Below, in pieces: positions 27,831-36,791 of a stretch of 48,862 nucleotides of DNA (position 1 is its first letter; every line of letters starts with the position of its first letter). The notes under the pieces were generated by a model. It had not been told where the DNA came from and ran no database searches. It saw only the letters and a program-made list of their open reading frames with translations. Where the stretch lies: NCBI RefSeq assembly GCF_001591005.1, contig NZ_BCTY01000027.1:1-48862 (forward strand), given 5' to 3'. Source of the DNA: Sphingomonas sanguinis NBRC 13937 (GTDB taxonomy: Bacteria > Pseudomonadota > Alphaproteobacteria > Sphingomonadales > Sphingomonadaceae). The translations under genes and the position numbers were made by a program.

Positions 27831-28324
27831 TCGTCCTGATCCTGGCGCGCGCGCGCAACGGCGTGATCGGCCGCGATGGCGGACTGCCCTGGCACCTGCC
27901 CGCCGATCTGAAGCGGTTCAAGGCGGTGACAATGGGGCGGCCGATGATCATGGGCCGCAAGACCTTCGACAGCTTTCCCGCGCCGCTGCCCGGACGACGG
28001 CATATCGTGCTGACGCGCGACCGCGCATGGCAGGCGGCGGGGGCCGAGGTCGCGTACGATGTGGCCGATGCACTCGCCCTGGCGGGGGACGGCGATGTCT
28101 TCGTGATCGGCGGCGCGGAGATCTTCGACCTGTTCCGCGATCGGGCCGATCGTATCGAGCTGACCGAGATCGACTGCGATGCAGAGGGCGACACCATCGT
28201 CGCGCCCTTTGCTGGCTGGTGCGAAGTTGATCGCCAGTCCCATCCTGCTGTGGACGGTCGGCCGGGCTATTCATTTGTGACGTTACTGCGCAAACAGAAA
28301 GATAATGTGGTTAAGGCCGGTTAA
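27827..28324 (+). CDS. folA: dihydrofolate reductase
   Basis: 165 aa. Reduces dihydrofolate, the by-product of ThyA, with NADPH. The active-site Asp27 is in [36 protein letters not shown] and the GGAEIF motif ([11 protein letters not shown]) follow in the usual order. It overlaps thyA by 4 nt. A TTAA-N6-TTAA motif covers its stop codon and may belong to the next gene's control region. Confidence 0.97.
   Translation: MIVLILARARNGVIGRDGGLPWHLPADLKRFKAVTMGRPMIMGRKTFDSFPAPLPGRRHIVLTRDRAWQAAGAEVAYDVADALALAGDGDVFVIGGAEIFDLFRDRADRIELTEIDCDAEGDTIVAPFAGWCEVDRQSHPAVDGRPGYSFVTLLRKQKDNVVKAG
28311..28324 (+). promoter_or_regulatory. possible CtrA-like box ahead of the GGDEF-like gene
   Basis: TTAA (28311-28314), six bases, TTAA (28321-28324), followed by C. 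The alphaproteobacterial CtrA site is TTAA-N7-TTAAC, so the spacing is one short and the call is weak. It lies about 80-135 bp upstream of the GGDEF-like gene. Confidence 0.25.
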
Positions 28325-28445
28325 CGACGTCCCGAAAATTTTGTCCCGCGCCCGTCTTCATTCGCGATCCGAACGGCCTTAGGCTGGCGGCAACGACGAA
28401 ATGCGGTCCGTGTCCCGCATTCATCTTGGGGATGGATCAGGCATC

Positions 28446-29480
28446 ATGGTCATGGACTGGGATAGCGACGGGCGTATGCGGCCGGAAACCGATCCTCCCG
28501 GCCTGTTCGACGCCAGCCGCGAGGCCTTGTCGTTCCTCGACCAGCACAGCCTTCCGCGCACCACCGACAGCTATGCCCTGGCGTTGCAGGCGGTCCTGCA
28601 CCCTTATGGTCCCCTGGGACTGGAAGTGGCGCAGCGGACCGATGGCGGCGTCCGCCTGACCGACGAGGATGTGCGGAGCCTGATGCCGCTGGTCCGCCAG
28701 CATGAGATGGCCGAGCGGCATGAGGACCGCACCCGGATGGAGCGCAAACTGGGCGAGCAGGCGGAGCGGCTGGAATCGCTGACCGCCGATGCGCGCCAGA
28801 TCACCGGCGGCTTCACCAGCGAGTTCGCGGCCCTGTCCCATGCGCGCAGCGGCGGCAACGACATGGGGCCCGATTCGGGCGCGGTCGCACTGCTGCTGGA
28901 ACAGTTGATCGCGCGCATCGCCCGGACCGAGCGCGATCTGGAAGAGCTGGCGGGTCATGTCGCCGCGCTGCGCACGCGCATCGACTCGGTGTCACAAAGC
29001 GACGATGTCGACCCGCTGATCGGCGTCATGAGCCGGACCGGCGCGCGCGCCCTGATCGAGGGGCTGGCCAGCGACCCGCATGGCTATGTCATCGCGACGT
29101 GCAGCGTCGACGATCTGGAGGGGATCAACGAACGTTATGGGCGGTCGGTCGCCGACAATGTCCTGCGCGCCTTTGTCGCCACGCTGCGCCAAAGTTGCGA
29201 GGGGGCGGAGATCATCCGGTGGCAGGGCAATCTGTTCGTCGTCGTGCTGCGTGGTCGTCCGCTGTCGATGGTGGCGGGCATGATAGAGGATGCGCGCGGT
29301 GCGATGCAGGCCCGGACGCTGCGCCTGCGCGGTTCGGGCGCGCCGATCGGCGTGGTCACCCTGTCAGGCGGGGTCGCGGTCGGCGTCGGCGTGGTGATGG
29401 AGCAAACCTTCCACAAGGCCGAATCGCTGCGCGCGCTGGCGGTCGAGGGGAGTGGCAACCGCGTGTTGTCGCGCGCCTAG
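28446..29480 (+). CDS. degenerate GGDEF-domain protein
   Basis: 344 aa. No signal or membrane span. A helical N-terminal part and a coiled-coil stretch (about 85-185, rich in Arg/Glu/Leu) precede a GGDEF fold recognisable from DPLIGVMSRTGAR, DDLEGINERYGRSVADNVLRA (outline) and a closing GVVTLSGGVAVG. The catalytic loop reads RWQGNLFVVVL, so the GGDEF signature is lost, and the metal-binding first Asp of the usual DxDxFK is Ser. It should not make c-di-GMP; binding GTP or a partner remains possible. The start is uncertain (ATG at 28401, 28446 or 28452). Confidence 0.8.
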   Translation: MVMDWDSDGRMRPETDPPGLFDASREALSFLDQHSLPRTTDSYALALQAVLHPYGPLGLEVAQRTDGGVRLTDEDVRSLMPLVRQHEMAERHEDRTRMERKLGEQAERLESLTADARQITGGFTSEFAALSHARSGGNDMGPDSGAVALLLEQLIARIARTERDLEELAGHVAALRTRIDSVSQSDDVDPLIGVMSRTGARALIEGLASDPHGYVIATCSVDDLEGINERYGRSVADNVLRAFVATLRQSCEGAEIIRWQGNLFVVVLRGRPLSMVAGMIEDARGAMQARTLRLRGSGAPIGVVTLSGGVAVGVGVVMEQTFHKAESLRALAVEGSGNRVLSRA

Positions 29481-29513
29481 CCAATTTGGCGCGGCCTGTT
29501 ATAGCGCGCGGCC

Positions 29514-30452
29514 ATGCAGCGTGTTGACGGCGCGGGGGCGATCCCCGCGCATCTGGCGGGCGGTATCGTCGCGCTGGGCAATTTCGACGGTTTTCATCTG
29601 GGGCATCAGGCGGTGGTCGGTGCCGCGGTGGCGCGTGCGCGGGCGGAGGGACGCCCCGCGCTGGTGGCGACCTTCGATCCGCATCCGATCCGCTATTTCA
29701 AGCCCGATGCCGCCCCCTTTCGCCTGACCACGCTTGACCAGCGCGAGCAGTTGTTCGCGGCGGCCGGGGTGGATGCGATGATCGTGTTCGGCTTCGACGC
29801 CGAACTGGCCGCCTTGTCGGCGGAAGCGTTCGTCGAGCAGCGGCTGCTGGCGGCCCTGAAGGTCGGCGGGGTGGTGACGGGCGAGGACTTCACCTTCGGC
29901 CGCGCGCGCAGCGGCGATGTCAACGCGTTGCGTGCCTGGGGGAGGGCCCGTGGCTTTTCCACCGATGCGGTCGCGCCCGTCAGGCTGGACGGCGAGACCA
30001 TCTCGTCCAGCCGGATTCGCGCCGCCCTGATCGCGGGCGATGCGGAAACGGCGGCGCGGCTGCTGACCCGGCCCTATGCGATCGAGGGCGTGGTGCAGCA
30101 TGGCGACAAGCTGGGCCGCACGATCGGCTATCCGACCGCCAATCTCGACATGGGCGAATATTTGCGTCCCGCCTATGGCATCTATGCGGTGCGTGGGCGG
30201 CTGGACGACGGCCGTGTTTTAAACGGGGCGGCCAATCTGGGAATCCGCCCCAGCTTCGATCCGCCCAAGGAATTGCTGGAGCCGCATTTCTTTGATTTCG
30301 CGGGCGATCTTTATGGGCGAACCGTGTCGGTCGAGTTGATCGACTATCTGCGGCCCGAGGCGAAGTTCGATACGCTGGACGCACTGGTCACGCAGATGGA
30401 CGCGGATTGTGCCCGGGCGCGCCAGATACTTTCGTCGCATAATCCGGCATGA
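29514..30452 (+). CDS. ribF: bifunctional riboflavin kinase / FAD synthetase
   Basis: 312 aa. Converts riboflavin to FMN and FMN to FAD in the cytosol. The N-terminal FAD synthetase domain has GNFDGFHLGHQAVV (HxGH nucleotidyl-transfer motif) and ISSSRIR; the C-terminal riboflavin kinase domain starts near GYPTANL with PAYGIYAV and NLGIRPSF. ileS follows after 35 bp in the same direction; ribF upstream of ileS-lspA is a very widespread order. No FMN riboswitch is visible upstream. Confidence 0.96.
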   Translation: MQRVDGAGAIPAHLAGGIVALGNFDGFHLGHQAVVGAAVARARAEGRPALVATFDPHPIRYFKPDAAPFRLTTLDQREQLFAAAGVDAMIVFGFDAELAALSAEAFVEQRLLAALKVGGVVTGEDFTFGRARSGDVNALRAWGRARGFSTDAVAPVRLDGETISSSRIRAALIAGDAETAARLLTRPYAIEGVVQHGDKLGRTIGYPTANLDMGEYLRPAYGIYAVRGRLDDGRVLNGAANLGIRPSFDPPKELLEPHFFDFAGDLYGRTVSVELIDYLRPEAKFDTLDALVTQMDADCARARQILSSHNPA

Positions 30453-30487
30453 CGTGTTAACCTAAAGGCGCTAAGGGCCTGTCCCCT

Positions 30488-33319
30488 ATGAGCGACGCGC
30501 CCGATTACCGCGACACCGTCTTCCTGCCGAAGACCGATTTCCCCATGAAGGCGGGACTTGCCGCCAAGGAACCGGCGATTCTGGATCGCTGGGCCAAGAT
30601 GGGGCTGTACGACCGCCTGCGCCGCGAGCGCGCCGGGCGCGAGCGGTTCATTCTGCATGACGGCCCGCCTTATGCGAATGGCGACATTCACATGGGCCAT
30701 GCGCTCAACAAGGTGCTGAAGGACATCATCGTCCGTTCGCAGACCCTGCTGGGCAAGGACGCGCCCTATGTCCCCGGCTGGGACTGTCACGGCCTGCCGA
30801 TCGAGTGGAAGGTCGAGGAGGCGTATCGCGCCAAGAAGCTGAACAAGGACGAGGTGCCCGTTGCGCAGTTCCGCGCCGAGTGCCGCGCCTATGCCGATAC
30901 CTGGGTGGGCACGCAAAAGGCGCAGTTCGAGCGGCTGGGCGTGATGGGCGACTGGGCCAATCCGTACCTGACCATGACCTATGACGCCGAGGCGGTGATC
31001 GCGGGCGAGCTGCTGAAGTTCGCCGAATCGGGTCAGCTCTATCGCGGCGCCAAGCCGGTCATGTGGTCACCAGTCGAAAAGACCGCGCTGGCCGAGGCTG
31101 AGGTCGAATATGAAGACATCGTCTCGACCCAGATCGATGTCGGGTTCGAGGTCGCATCCTGCCCCGAATATCCCGATCTGGTCGGCGCGCTGGCGGTCAT
31201 CTGGACCACCACCCCCTGGACGATCCCGGTCAACCAGGCGCTGAGCTATGGCGAGGCGATCGACTATCTGCATTTCGAGTGCGACGGCCGTCGCTATCTG
31301 GTCGCAGAGCCTTTGCTGCCCGCCTTTACCAAGCGCACCGGCATTTCGATGAAGGGCTTCCTGGCACTGGCCAAGGGGCCGGTGCTGGAGGGTGCGACCG
31401 CGCTCCACCCGATGCACAAGCTGGGCGGTTTCTTCGCCAAGCCCCGTCCGTTCCTGCCGGGCGAGTTCGTTACCACCGACGCCGGTACGGGCCTGGTCCA
31501 TATGGCCCCCGATCACGGCGAGGACGACTTCCTGCTGTGCAAGGCGCATGGCATCGATCCGGTCTTCGCGGTGCAGGGCGACGGCACCTATCGCGCCGAC
31601 TGGGCGTGGTTGGGCGGCCAGGGCAGCGTCATCAACAAGAAGTTCGTCGCCGCCGAGGGGCCGATCTGTTCGGACCTGCGCGAGGTTGGCGCGCTGCTGT
31701 CCGCCTCGGACGATTTCCAGCACAGCTATCCGCATAGCTGGCGGTCCAAGGCCAAGGTCATCTTCCGCGCCACGCCGCAATGGTTCATCCCGATGGACCG
31801 CGCCGACACTTCGCTGATCCCCGATCTGGCGATGGCCAATGTCGACCCGATCTCGGGCGTGACGCCGCTGCTCACCGTGCCGCTGGGCAATGGCGCGACG
31901 CTGCGCCAGACCGCGCTGGACGCGATCGAGCGCACCCGCTGGGTGCCCGAGCGCAGCCGCAACCGCATCCGTTCGATGGTGGAGGGCCGTCCCGACTGGG
32001 TCATCAGCCGCCAGCGCGCCTGGGGCGTGCCGATCGCGCTCTATGTGAACCGCCAGACCGGCGAATATCTGGCCGACAAGGCGGTCAATGCCCGCATCCT
32101 CGACGCTTTCCGCGCGGGCGGGGCGGATGCGTGGTTCACCGCCGATCACCAGGCGCTGCTGGGTGCCGATTATAACCTGGCCGATTACGAGCCGGTCAAC
32201 GACATCCTCGACGTGTGGTTCGACTCCGGCTCGACCCATGCCTTCGTGATCGAGGCGCGCTATGGCGAGGGCACGCGCGCGAACCTGTATCTGGAGGGCT
32301 CGGACCAGCATCGCGGCTGGTTCCAGTCGTCGCTGCTCGAATCCTGCGGCACGCGCGGCCGCGCGCCGTACGATGCGGTGCTGACCCACGGCTTCGCGCT
32401 GGACGGGCAAGGGCGCAAGATGTCCAAGTCGCTGGGCAATGTCGTCGATCCGCTGAAGATCATCGGCGAGTCGGGGGCCGACATCCTGCGCATCTGGACC
32501 GCCTCGACCGACTATTTCGAGGATGTCCGCATCGGCAAGGAGGTGCTCGCCACCGCCTCGGACAGCTATCGCAAGCTGCGCAACACCTTCCGCTACATGC
32601 TCGGCGCGCTCGACGGGTTTACGGAAGAAGAGCGCATCTCGTTCGATGCGATGCCCGAGCTGGAGCGCTATGTCCTTGCCCGTCTGACCGCGCTCGACAC
32701 CGAGCTGCGCCGGGCGGCGGACGCCTATGAGTTCAACCGCTATCTGCGCGCGCTGACCGATTTCGCGAACGAGGACCTGTCGGCCTTCTTTTTCGATATC
32801 CGCAAGGACTCGCTCTATTGCGACGCCGCGACCGATCCGAAGCGTCGTAGCTATCGCACCGTGCTCGACATCCTGTTCCATGCGCTGGTCCGCTATGCCG
32901 CGCCGATCCTGTGCTTCACCGCCGAGGAAGTGTGGCAGTCGCGCTTCCCGTCGGAGGATGGCTCGGTCCATCTGCTCGAATGGCCGGAACTGCCGCAGCT
33001 GGGCGAGGACGAGGCGCTGATGGCGCGCTGGACCGAGATTCGCGGCCTTCGTGCGCAGGTGACCGAGGCGATCGAGCCGCTGCGCCGCGAAAAGACCGTG
33101 CGTTCGTCCAACGAGGCCGAGGTGACCGTGCCGTCGCTGCCGCTCGAACCCCATGCACTGGCCGAGGCGTTCATCGTCGCCGATGTCAGCGTGGCTGATA
33201 CGGTTACGGTCACGCGTACCGGGCATCACAAATGCGGCCGCTGCTGGCGTCACCTGCCCGACGTGACGGCGGATGGTGAGCTTTGCGGGCGCTGCGCGGA
33301 GGTGGTGGCGCATGGCTAA
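30488..33319 (+). CDS. ileS: isoleucyl-tRNA synthetase
   Basis: 943 aa class Ia synthetase. The HIGH motif appears as HMGH in ANGDIHMGHALNK, the KMSKS loop as GRKMSKSLGNV, with editing-domain residues between (TTPWTIPVNQALSYG, in part). The C-terminal zinc finger CGRCWRH...CGRC is present, as in bacterial type 1 IleRS. It charges tRNA-Ile and edits valine. The lspA start lies 8 nt inside its 3' end, so expression is linked. No T-box leader is seen. Confidence 0.97.
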   Translation: MSDAPDYRDTVFLPKTDFPMKAGLAAKEPAILDRWAKMGLYDRLRRERAGRERFILHDGPPYANGDIHMGHALNKVLKDIIVRSQTLLGKDAPYVPGWDCHGLPIEWKVEEAYRAKKLNKDEVPVAQFRAECRAYADTWVGTQKAQFERLGVMGDWANPYLTMTYDAEAVIAGELLKFAESGQLYRGAKPVMWSPVEKTALAEAEVEYEDIVSTQIDVGFEVASCPEYPDLVGALAVIWTTTPWTIPVNQALSYGEAIDYLHFECDGRRYLVAEPLLPAFTKRTGISMKGFLALAKGPVLEGATALHPMHKLGGFFAKPRPFLPGEFVTTDAGTGLVHMAPDHGEDDFLLCKAHGIDPVFAVQGDGTYRADWAWLGGQGSVINKKFVAAEGPICSDLREVGALLSASDDFQHSYPHSWRSKAKVIFRATPQWFIPMDRADTSLIPDLAMANVDPISGVTPLLTVPLGNGATLRQTALDAIERTRWVPERSRNRIRSMVEGRPDWVISRQRAWGVPIALYVNRQTGEYLADKAVNARILDAFRAGGADAWFTADHQALLGADYNLADYEPVNDILDVWFDSGSTHAFVIEARYGEGTRANLYLEGSDQHRGWFQSSLLESCGTRGRAPYDAVLTHGFALDGQGRKMSKSLGNVVDPLKIIGESGADILRIWTASTDYFEDVRIGKEVLATASDSYRKLRNTFRYMLGALDGFTEEERISFDAMPELERYVLARLTALDTELRRAADAYEFNRYLRALTDFANEDLSAFFFDIRKDSLYCDAATDPKRRSYRTVLDILFHALVRYAAPILCFTAEEVWQSRFPSEDGSVHLLEWPELPQLGEDEALMARWTEIRGLRAQVTEAIEPLRREKTVRSSNEAEVTVPSLPLEPHALAEAFIVADVSVADTVTVTRTGHHKCGRCWRHLPDVTADGELCGRCAEVVAHG

Positions 33320-33818
33320 GTTTCCCCGCCTCGGCCTGCTGACGGCGTTGGCGTTGTTTCTGCTCGACCAGGTCATCAAATGGGCGATCACGGGTCCCAG
33401 CGGGCTTCGCGCGCTGGGGGACGTTCGCGAAATCGCCCCGATCTTCAACCTGCGTTTCGTGCCCAATTACGGCATCTCGCTGGGCCTGCTGACCGCCGAC
33501 AGCAACGCGTCGCGTTGGGCGCTGGTGGCGATGACCGGCGCGATCGCCTTGGCGGTGGCCTTCTGGATGACGCGCGAGCGCAATCCGGTCGACCAGGTCG
33601 CGCTGGGCTGTGTGCTCGGCGGCGCGCTGGGCAATATCCTCGACCGGGTGCGCTTCGGTTATGTCGTCGACTTCGCCGATCTGCACTTCGGCGAGTGGCG
33701 TCCCTTTTTGGTCTTCAATGTCGCTGACGCAGCGATTACGATAGGCGTTCTGGTTCTGCTGGCGCGCGCGCTTCTCGTGCGCGACCGGCCCGCTCCCGTG
33801 GAGAAGAGCAATGCGTAA
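33312..33818 (+). CDS. lspA: lipoprotein signal peptidase II
   Basis: 168 aa with four hydrophobic helices. The catalytic aspartates are Asp120 in FGYVVDF and Asp139 in FNVADAAI, embedded in NILDRVRFGYVVDF and VFNVADAAITIG. It cuts prolipoprotein signals before the lipidated Cys in the inner membrane; this window alone has at least five candidate substrates. It overlaps ileS by 8 nt and the following lipoprotein gene by 8 nt. Start MAKFPRLG chosen over the longer frame beginning at 33273. Confidence 0.95.
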   Translation: MAKFPRLGLLTALALFLLDQVIKWAITGPSGLRALGDVREIAPIFNLRFVPNYGISLGLLTADSNASRWALVAMTGAIALAVAFWMTRERNPVDQVALGCVLGGALGNILDRVRFGYVVDFADLHFGEWRPFLVFNVADAAITIGVLVLLARALLVRDRPAPVEKSNA

Positions 33819-34224
33819 GTTGGTGCCCGTCATCGCAGGTCTGTCCTGCGCCGCGTTGCTGACGGGATGTGGGGCCGGGCGTGGCCTGGACCGGGCGCGT
33901 CCCGACGAATTCGCCGTCGCGCGCCAGCCCTCGCTGATCATCCCGCCCGATTTCGCGCTGGTGCCGCCCCAGCCGGGTGCCGCCCCCGTCCAGGCGCGCA
34001 GCGGCCAGCAGCAGACGCTGGATGCGCTGTTCGGCGGTCAGGCGGCGCGCAGCCAGTCGGAATATGGCCTGGTGCAGAACGCCGGGGCCGACAATGCCGA
34101 TGTGGGCATCCGCTCGTCGGTCGGCGACCCCGGTACGAATGTCGTCGACAAGGGCGCGACCACCCGCGACATCGTCGCCGCCCCCGAAGGCGACGGCCAG
34201 GACGCGCGCGCGACCACCAAGTAA
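33811..34224 (+). CDS. DUF3035 (BamF-type) lipoprotein
   Basis: 137 aa. Lipobox LLTGC with Cys20. The mature start RPDEFAVARQPSLIIPPDFALVPP is the DUF3035 signature; this family is named after the Caulobacter BAM-complex lipoprotein BamF. The rest is low-complexity and polar. It overlaps lspA by 8 nt, and the order ileS-lspA-DUF3035 is typical for alphaproteobacteria. It is probably an outer membrane lipoprotein that assists barrel assembly; the role in this genus is inferred. Confidence 0.82.
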   Translation: MRKLVPVIAGLSCAALLTGCGAGRGLDRARPDEFAVARQPSLIIPPDFALVPPQPGAAPVQARSGQQQTLDALFGGQAARSQSEYGLVQNAGADNADVGIRSSVGDPGTNVVDKGATTRDIVAAPEGDGQDARATTK

Positions 34225-34240
34225 GCGTTCGTTTCGTTTG

Positions 34241-34283
34241 GAAAGGGGCCGGGGGCGGGAACGCCTGTCCGGCCCTTTTTCAT
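34241..34283 (+). terminator. intrinsic terminator of the ribF-ileS-lspA-DUF3035 operon
   Basis: The stem AAAGGGGCCGG / CCGGCCCTTTTT has one bulged G, with a loop of about 16 nt and a T5 tail (34276-34280). It starts 16 bp after the last gene of the operon. Confidence 0.75.
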
Positions 34284-34288
34284 TCCCA

Positions 34289-34408
34289 TTCCTCCTGGCA
34301 AGGGGGGGACCAGCGAAGCTGGTGGATGGGGCGAGCGGCAAATGCCGTCATTTGCGGCGCTTCCCCTCCGTCAGGGCTTCGCCCTGCCACCTCCCCTGGC
34401 AGGGAAGG
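34289..34408. repeat. intergenic palindromic repeat, family B, two inverted units
   Basis: The left unit reads CCTCCTGGCAAGGGGGGGACC, then the ACCAGC-GAA-GCTGGT hairpin and GGATGGGG. The right unit, read on the minus strand, is CCTTCCCTGCCAGGGGAGG, then a CAGGGC-GAA-GCCCTG hairpin and GGAGGGG. Between them is GCAAATG-CCGT-CATTTGC (34338-34355). The same order occurs at 48796-48847 and 13852-13904. It separates the operon terminator from the TonB-like gene. Confidence 0.65.
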
Positions 34409-34411
34409 AAT

Positions 34412-35566
34412 TCAGGACGCCGGAACCGGCGCCCCACCTTCGCCGCCCAGGCCACCGGGCGCGGGCGGCCCCATGTTGAAGCGCACCCGGTCGATGCAGC
34501 CGGTATAGCCCTGGTCGCTGGTCGGCAGGCGGGCGGCGCGGATCATCGCGATCGCCTGGGTCCCGAAATCGGCTGAGGGCTGGGCATCGACCACCGTCCA
34601 GTTGCCCGTCTCGCCCCAGGGGGCCACGTCATAGCGGATCACCGCCCAGCCCTCGATCGAGCGGCGGCGATAGGGCTCGGGAAAGCGCAGCTGCGGCGGG
34701 ACGGCCCAGCCATGCTGGTCGGGGCAGTGGCCCGCGCCCTTGGTTTCGCGGATCGCCTCGGGCATGTCGGGGGCGGGCAGCTTGGCCGCGTTGCGCCAAT
34801 AGGGATAGAGGCAACCCTTGCGCGCGCCCTTGGTGAAGCGCGACTCGCGCATCGCCTTCAGGCCGGCGGCATCGAGCGTCCGGTTGCCCGTGCCGGTCAG
34901 GACGGTCGGCGCGCGTACCTTGCCCGACGCGTCCACATCATAGCGGATCATCGTCCAGTCACGTACGCCGGGTGTCGCCGGGATGGTCGCGAAATCGGGA
35001 TAATGCCGCTCCAGCGGCTGAGGCTGCGGCGGGTCCTGGCAATCTCCGGCCGCGTCGCGAATCCGCTTCCACCCTTCCTCGGGCAGGCGGCCCGACAGGG
35101 GATGGACGGTGTAGGACATCAACTCGGGCGCGTCCGCTTCGGCCATGGTGCTGCTGCGCATCGTGTAGGTGATGCTGCAGTCCTGATGCGGCGCGCGCTC
35201 GGCGAAGCGGCTGGCCGTCAGCGCGGGCGCGACATCGTCGGAATAGGGCACGAAGTCGGTGCCGCCCCGGCCGATCGACATCGGTCGGCCGGTGGCGTCG
35301 ATCGCAAAGCGGATCGTGATGCTGCGCGCGCCGTTCCCGCCCGCCCAGCCCAGCTGGTTCCAAGGCCGTCGCACCGTCGATGGCCCGGCCAGCACCGCGC
35401 CGTCGCACCGGACCTCGCCGGGGCTCCATTGGATCAGGACGCGGGGGTTGGAGACCGAAATAATGGGCGGCGGAACATGGGCTTTGGGGGACTGGGCGGC
35501 GCCGGACGCCGTCACCAGGCCGAACGAGGCGATCAGGGCAGGGGCGGAGGGAAGGAACCGGATCAT
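34412..35566 (-). CDS. secreted protein with three TonB-C-like units
   Basis: 384 aa with a signal peptide ending near ASGAAQ. Three segments share the TonB C-terminal style (a strand 'xxIRYDVDxxGxV', a helix, and 'AxxAxRxxRF'): about 82-125 (ITIRFAIDATGRP), 205-250 (TMIRYDVDASGKVRAPTVL) and 300-345 (AVIRYDVAPWGETGNWTVV). It has no N-terminal membrane helix plus Pro-rich linker as in true TonB, so an energy-transducing role is doubtful. Six or more Cys suggest disulfides. GGAG 6 nt upstream favours the ATG at 35566 over 35578. Function unknown. Confidence 0.75.
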   Translation of the reverse strand: MIRFLPSAPALIASFGLVTASGAAQSPKAHVPPPIISVSNPRVLIQWSPGEVRCDGAVLAGPSTVRRPWNQLGWAGGNGARSITIRFAIDATGRPMSIGRGGTDFVPYSDDVAPALTASRFAERAPHQDCSITYTMRSSTMAEADAPELMSYTVHPLSGRLPEEGWKRIRDAAGDCQDPPQPQPLERHYPDFATIPATPGVRDWTMIRYDVDASGKVRAPTVLTGTGNRTLDAAGLKAMRESRFTKGARKGCLYPYWRNAAKLPAPDMPEAIRETKGAGHCPDQHGWAVPPQLRFPEPYRRRSIEGWAVIRYDVAPWGETGNWTVVDAQPSADFGTQAIAMIRAARLPTSDQGYTGCIDRVRFNMGPPAPGGLGGEGGAPVPAS

Positions 35567-35692
35567 CGCGCGCTCCATGGGACGCGGCCGACAAGGGCCA
35601 CCGCCATGGCGGGCCCGGACCGATCCGGGGCGCAGACTATGGGCTGCCGGGGTGCGAGGCGAGGGGGATTTTCACCCTTAATCCCGAAACCA

Positions 35693-35735
35693 AGAAAAAA
35701 GGGCGGCACCGCGATCGGCACCGCCCTTCTCCCCC
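35693..35735 (-). terminator. intrinsic terminator of the TorF-family gene
   Basis: On the minus strand an AAGGGCGG / CCGCCCTT stem, with a further short CCG/CGG inner pairing, is followed by a T6 tail. It begins 23 bp after the stop of the porin-like gene. Confidence 0.75.
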
Positions 35736-35757
35736 CAAGAAACGCTCTCGCTGTCGA

Positions 35758-36594
35758 TCAGAAGGCCGCGGTCAGTGAGAAGACCACCGTCGCATCCGAG
35801 ATCGAGGCGCCCCCCGGCGTCTGATATTGCGAGAAGTTCGGCTGGATATAAGCCGCCTTCGCCTTGGTGATATCGGTGTCGACATAGGACACGTTGAACG
35901 TCAGGTTCTTGTGAACCGCGACATCCGCGCCCAGCGACCAGTCCCAATAGCTGCCGGTCGGGGCCAGGCTGGTGCCGTTGGGGCCCAGGCCCGGATTGCC
36001 CTTGGAATAGCCGATATGCGCCTTGGCGGTGATCGGCGTGTGCGGGATGGCGGCCGCGCCGTCGCCGGTCAGATAGATGTTATCCCAACGCTGGCCCCGG
36101 CTGTACGAGGTGTTGGAGAAGTTGCCGAGCGAGGTTTGCTTGGGCGCGTAATAGGCTCCTGCGGTCAGTGTCGCCGGACCCGCCGTGCCCGACAGGCGAC
36201 CGAAGAATTCGACCACATCGCTTTCCGACGCGCCGCCCGGATAGGTGTACCAGGTCACGCCCGCATCGACGGTCGCGGTGCCATAGGTGTGCTTGTACCC
36301 GGCGATGCCGTCCAGCTCCATATTCGCGCCGCCGAACGTGCCCCAGCCCGCCAGGTTCGACGCGAAGGTGCCGATATAGAAGCCGCTTTCATGCGAAACG
36401 GTCATCGCGACCTGGACGGCGGCGTTCTTGTTGGTCTGCGACACGCCGCGCAGGCGATAGTCGGTCAGGACCGCGGCGCTGCCGCTGACGGTGATCGCCG
36501 AAGGCGCGGCGGTTTCGGAACCGCTGTCCTGCGCAAAGGCGGGAGTCGCGGCGACCAGCGAGAGGCCGCCAAGGAGGATCGTGGAGAAGCGCAT
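35758..36594 (-). CDS. TorF-family putative porin
   Basis: 278 aa. A Sec signal ends at TPAFAQ. The family signature is well kept: DYRLRGVSQTNKNAAVQV, HESGFYIGTFASN, ELDGIAGYKHTYG, GVTWYTYPG, DWSLGADVAV and a closing FSLTAAF with terminal Phe for barrel assembly. It is an outer membrane beta-barrel of the TorF/Gcw_chp group, seen near nitrogen-regulation or transport genes in some genomes, but no such gene is beside it here. GGAAGGGAAACG precedes the ATG. The 197-bp upstream gap holds no gene and no site I can name. Confidence 0.9.
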   Translation of the reverse strand: MRFSTILLGGLSLVAATPAFAQDSGSETAAPSAITVSGSAAVLTDYRLRGVSQTNKNAAVQVAMTVSHESGFYIGTFASNLAGWGTFGGANMELDGIAGYKHTYGTATVDAGVTWYTYPGGASESDVVEFFGRLSGTAGPATLTAGAYYAPKQTSLGNFSNTSYSRGQRWDNIYLTGDGAAAIPHTPITAKAHIGYSKGNPGLGPNGTSLAPTGSYWDWSLGADVAVHKNLTFNVSYVDTDITKAKAAYIQPNFSQYQTPGGASISDATVVFSLTAAF

Positions 36595-36791
36595 CGTTTC
36601 CCTTCCAAACCGGAAATTCGATGTTCTCACCTGCAACCTCGCCCAGGTGCGGCCTCTATGTGTCGGGTGAAACCCGGCGGACCGTCTGCCGTAGCGAGGT
36701 CTGGAAGATTGGCAGGCGGTGGTGCACTGCACAAGCATAATCTAACATCCGGTGATGCCATGATGACGCGATGTTGCGCGAATAACACAGA

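Noticed and set aside
28446..29480. Active diguanylate cyclase
   Set aside because: The GGDEF loop is QGNLF and the metal Asp is replaced by Ser.
31067..33466. 799-codon open frame on the minus strand opposite ileS
   Set aside because: Same reason: ileS on the other strand is certain, and the antisense product has composition typical of noncoding GC-rich frames.
36600..36660. Sigma54-like element (TGGGCGAGGTTGCA on the minus strand) before the TorF-family gene
   Set aside because: The GG to GC spacing is 8 bp, not the required 10, so it fails the consensus.
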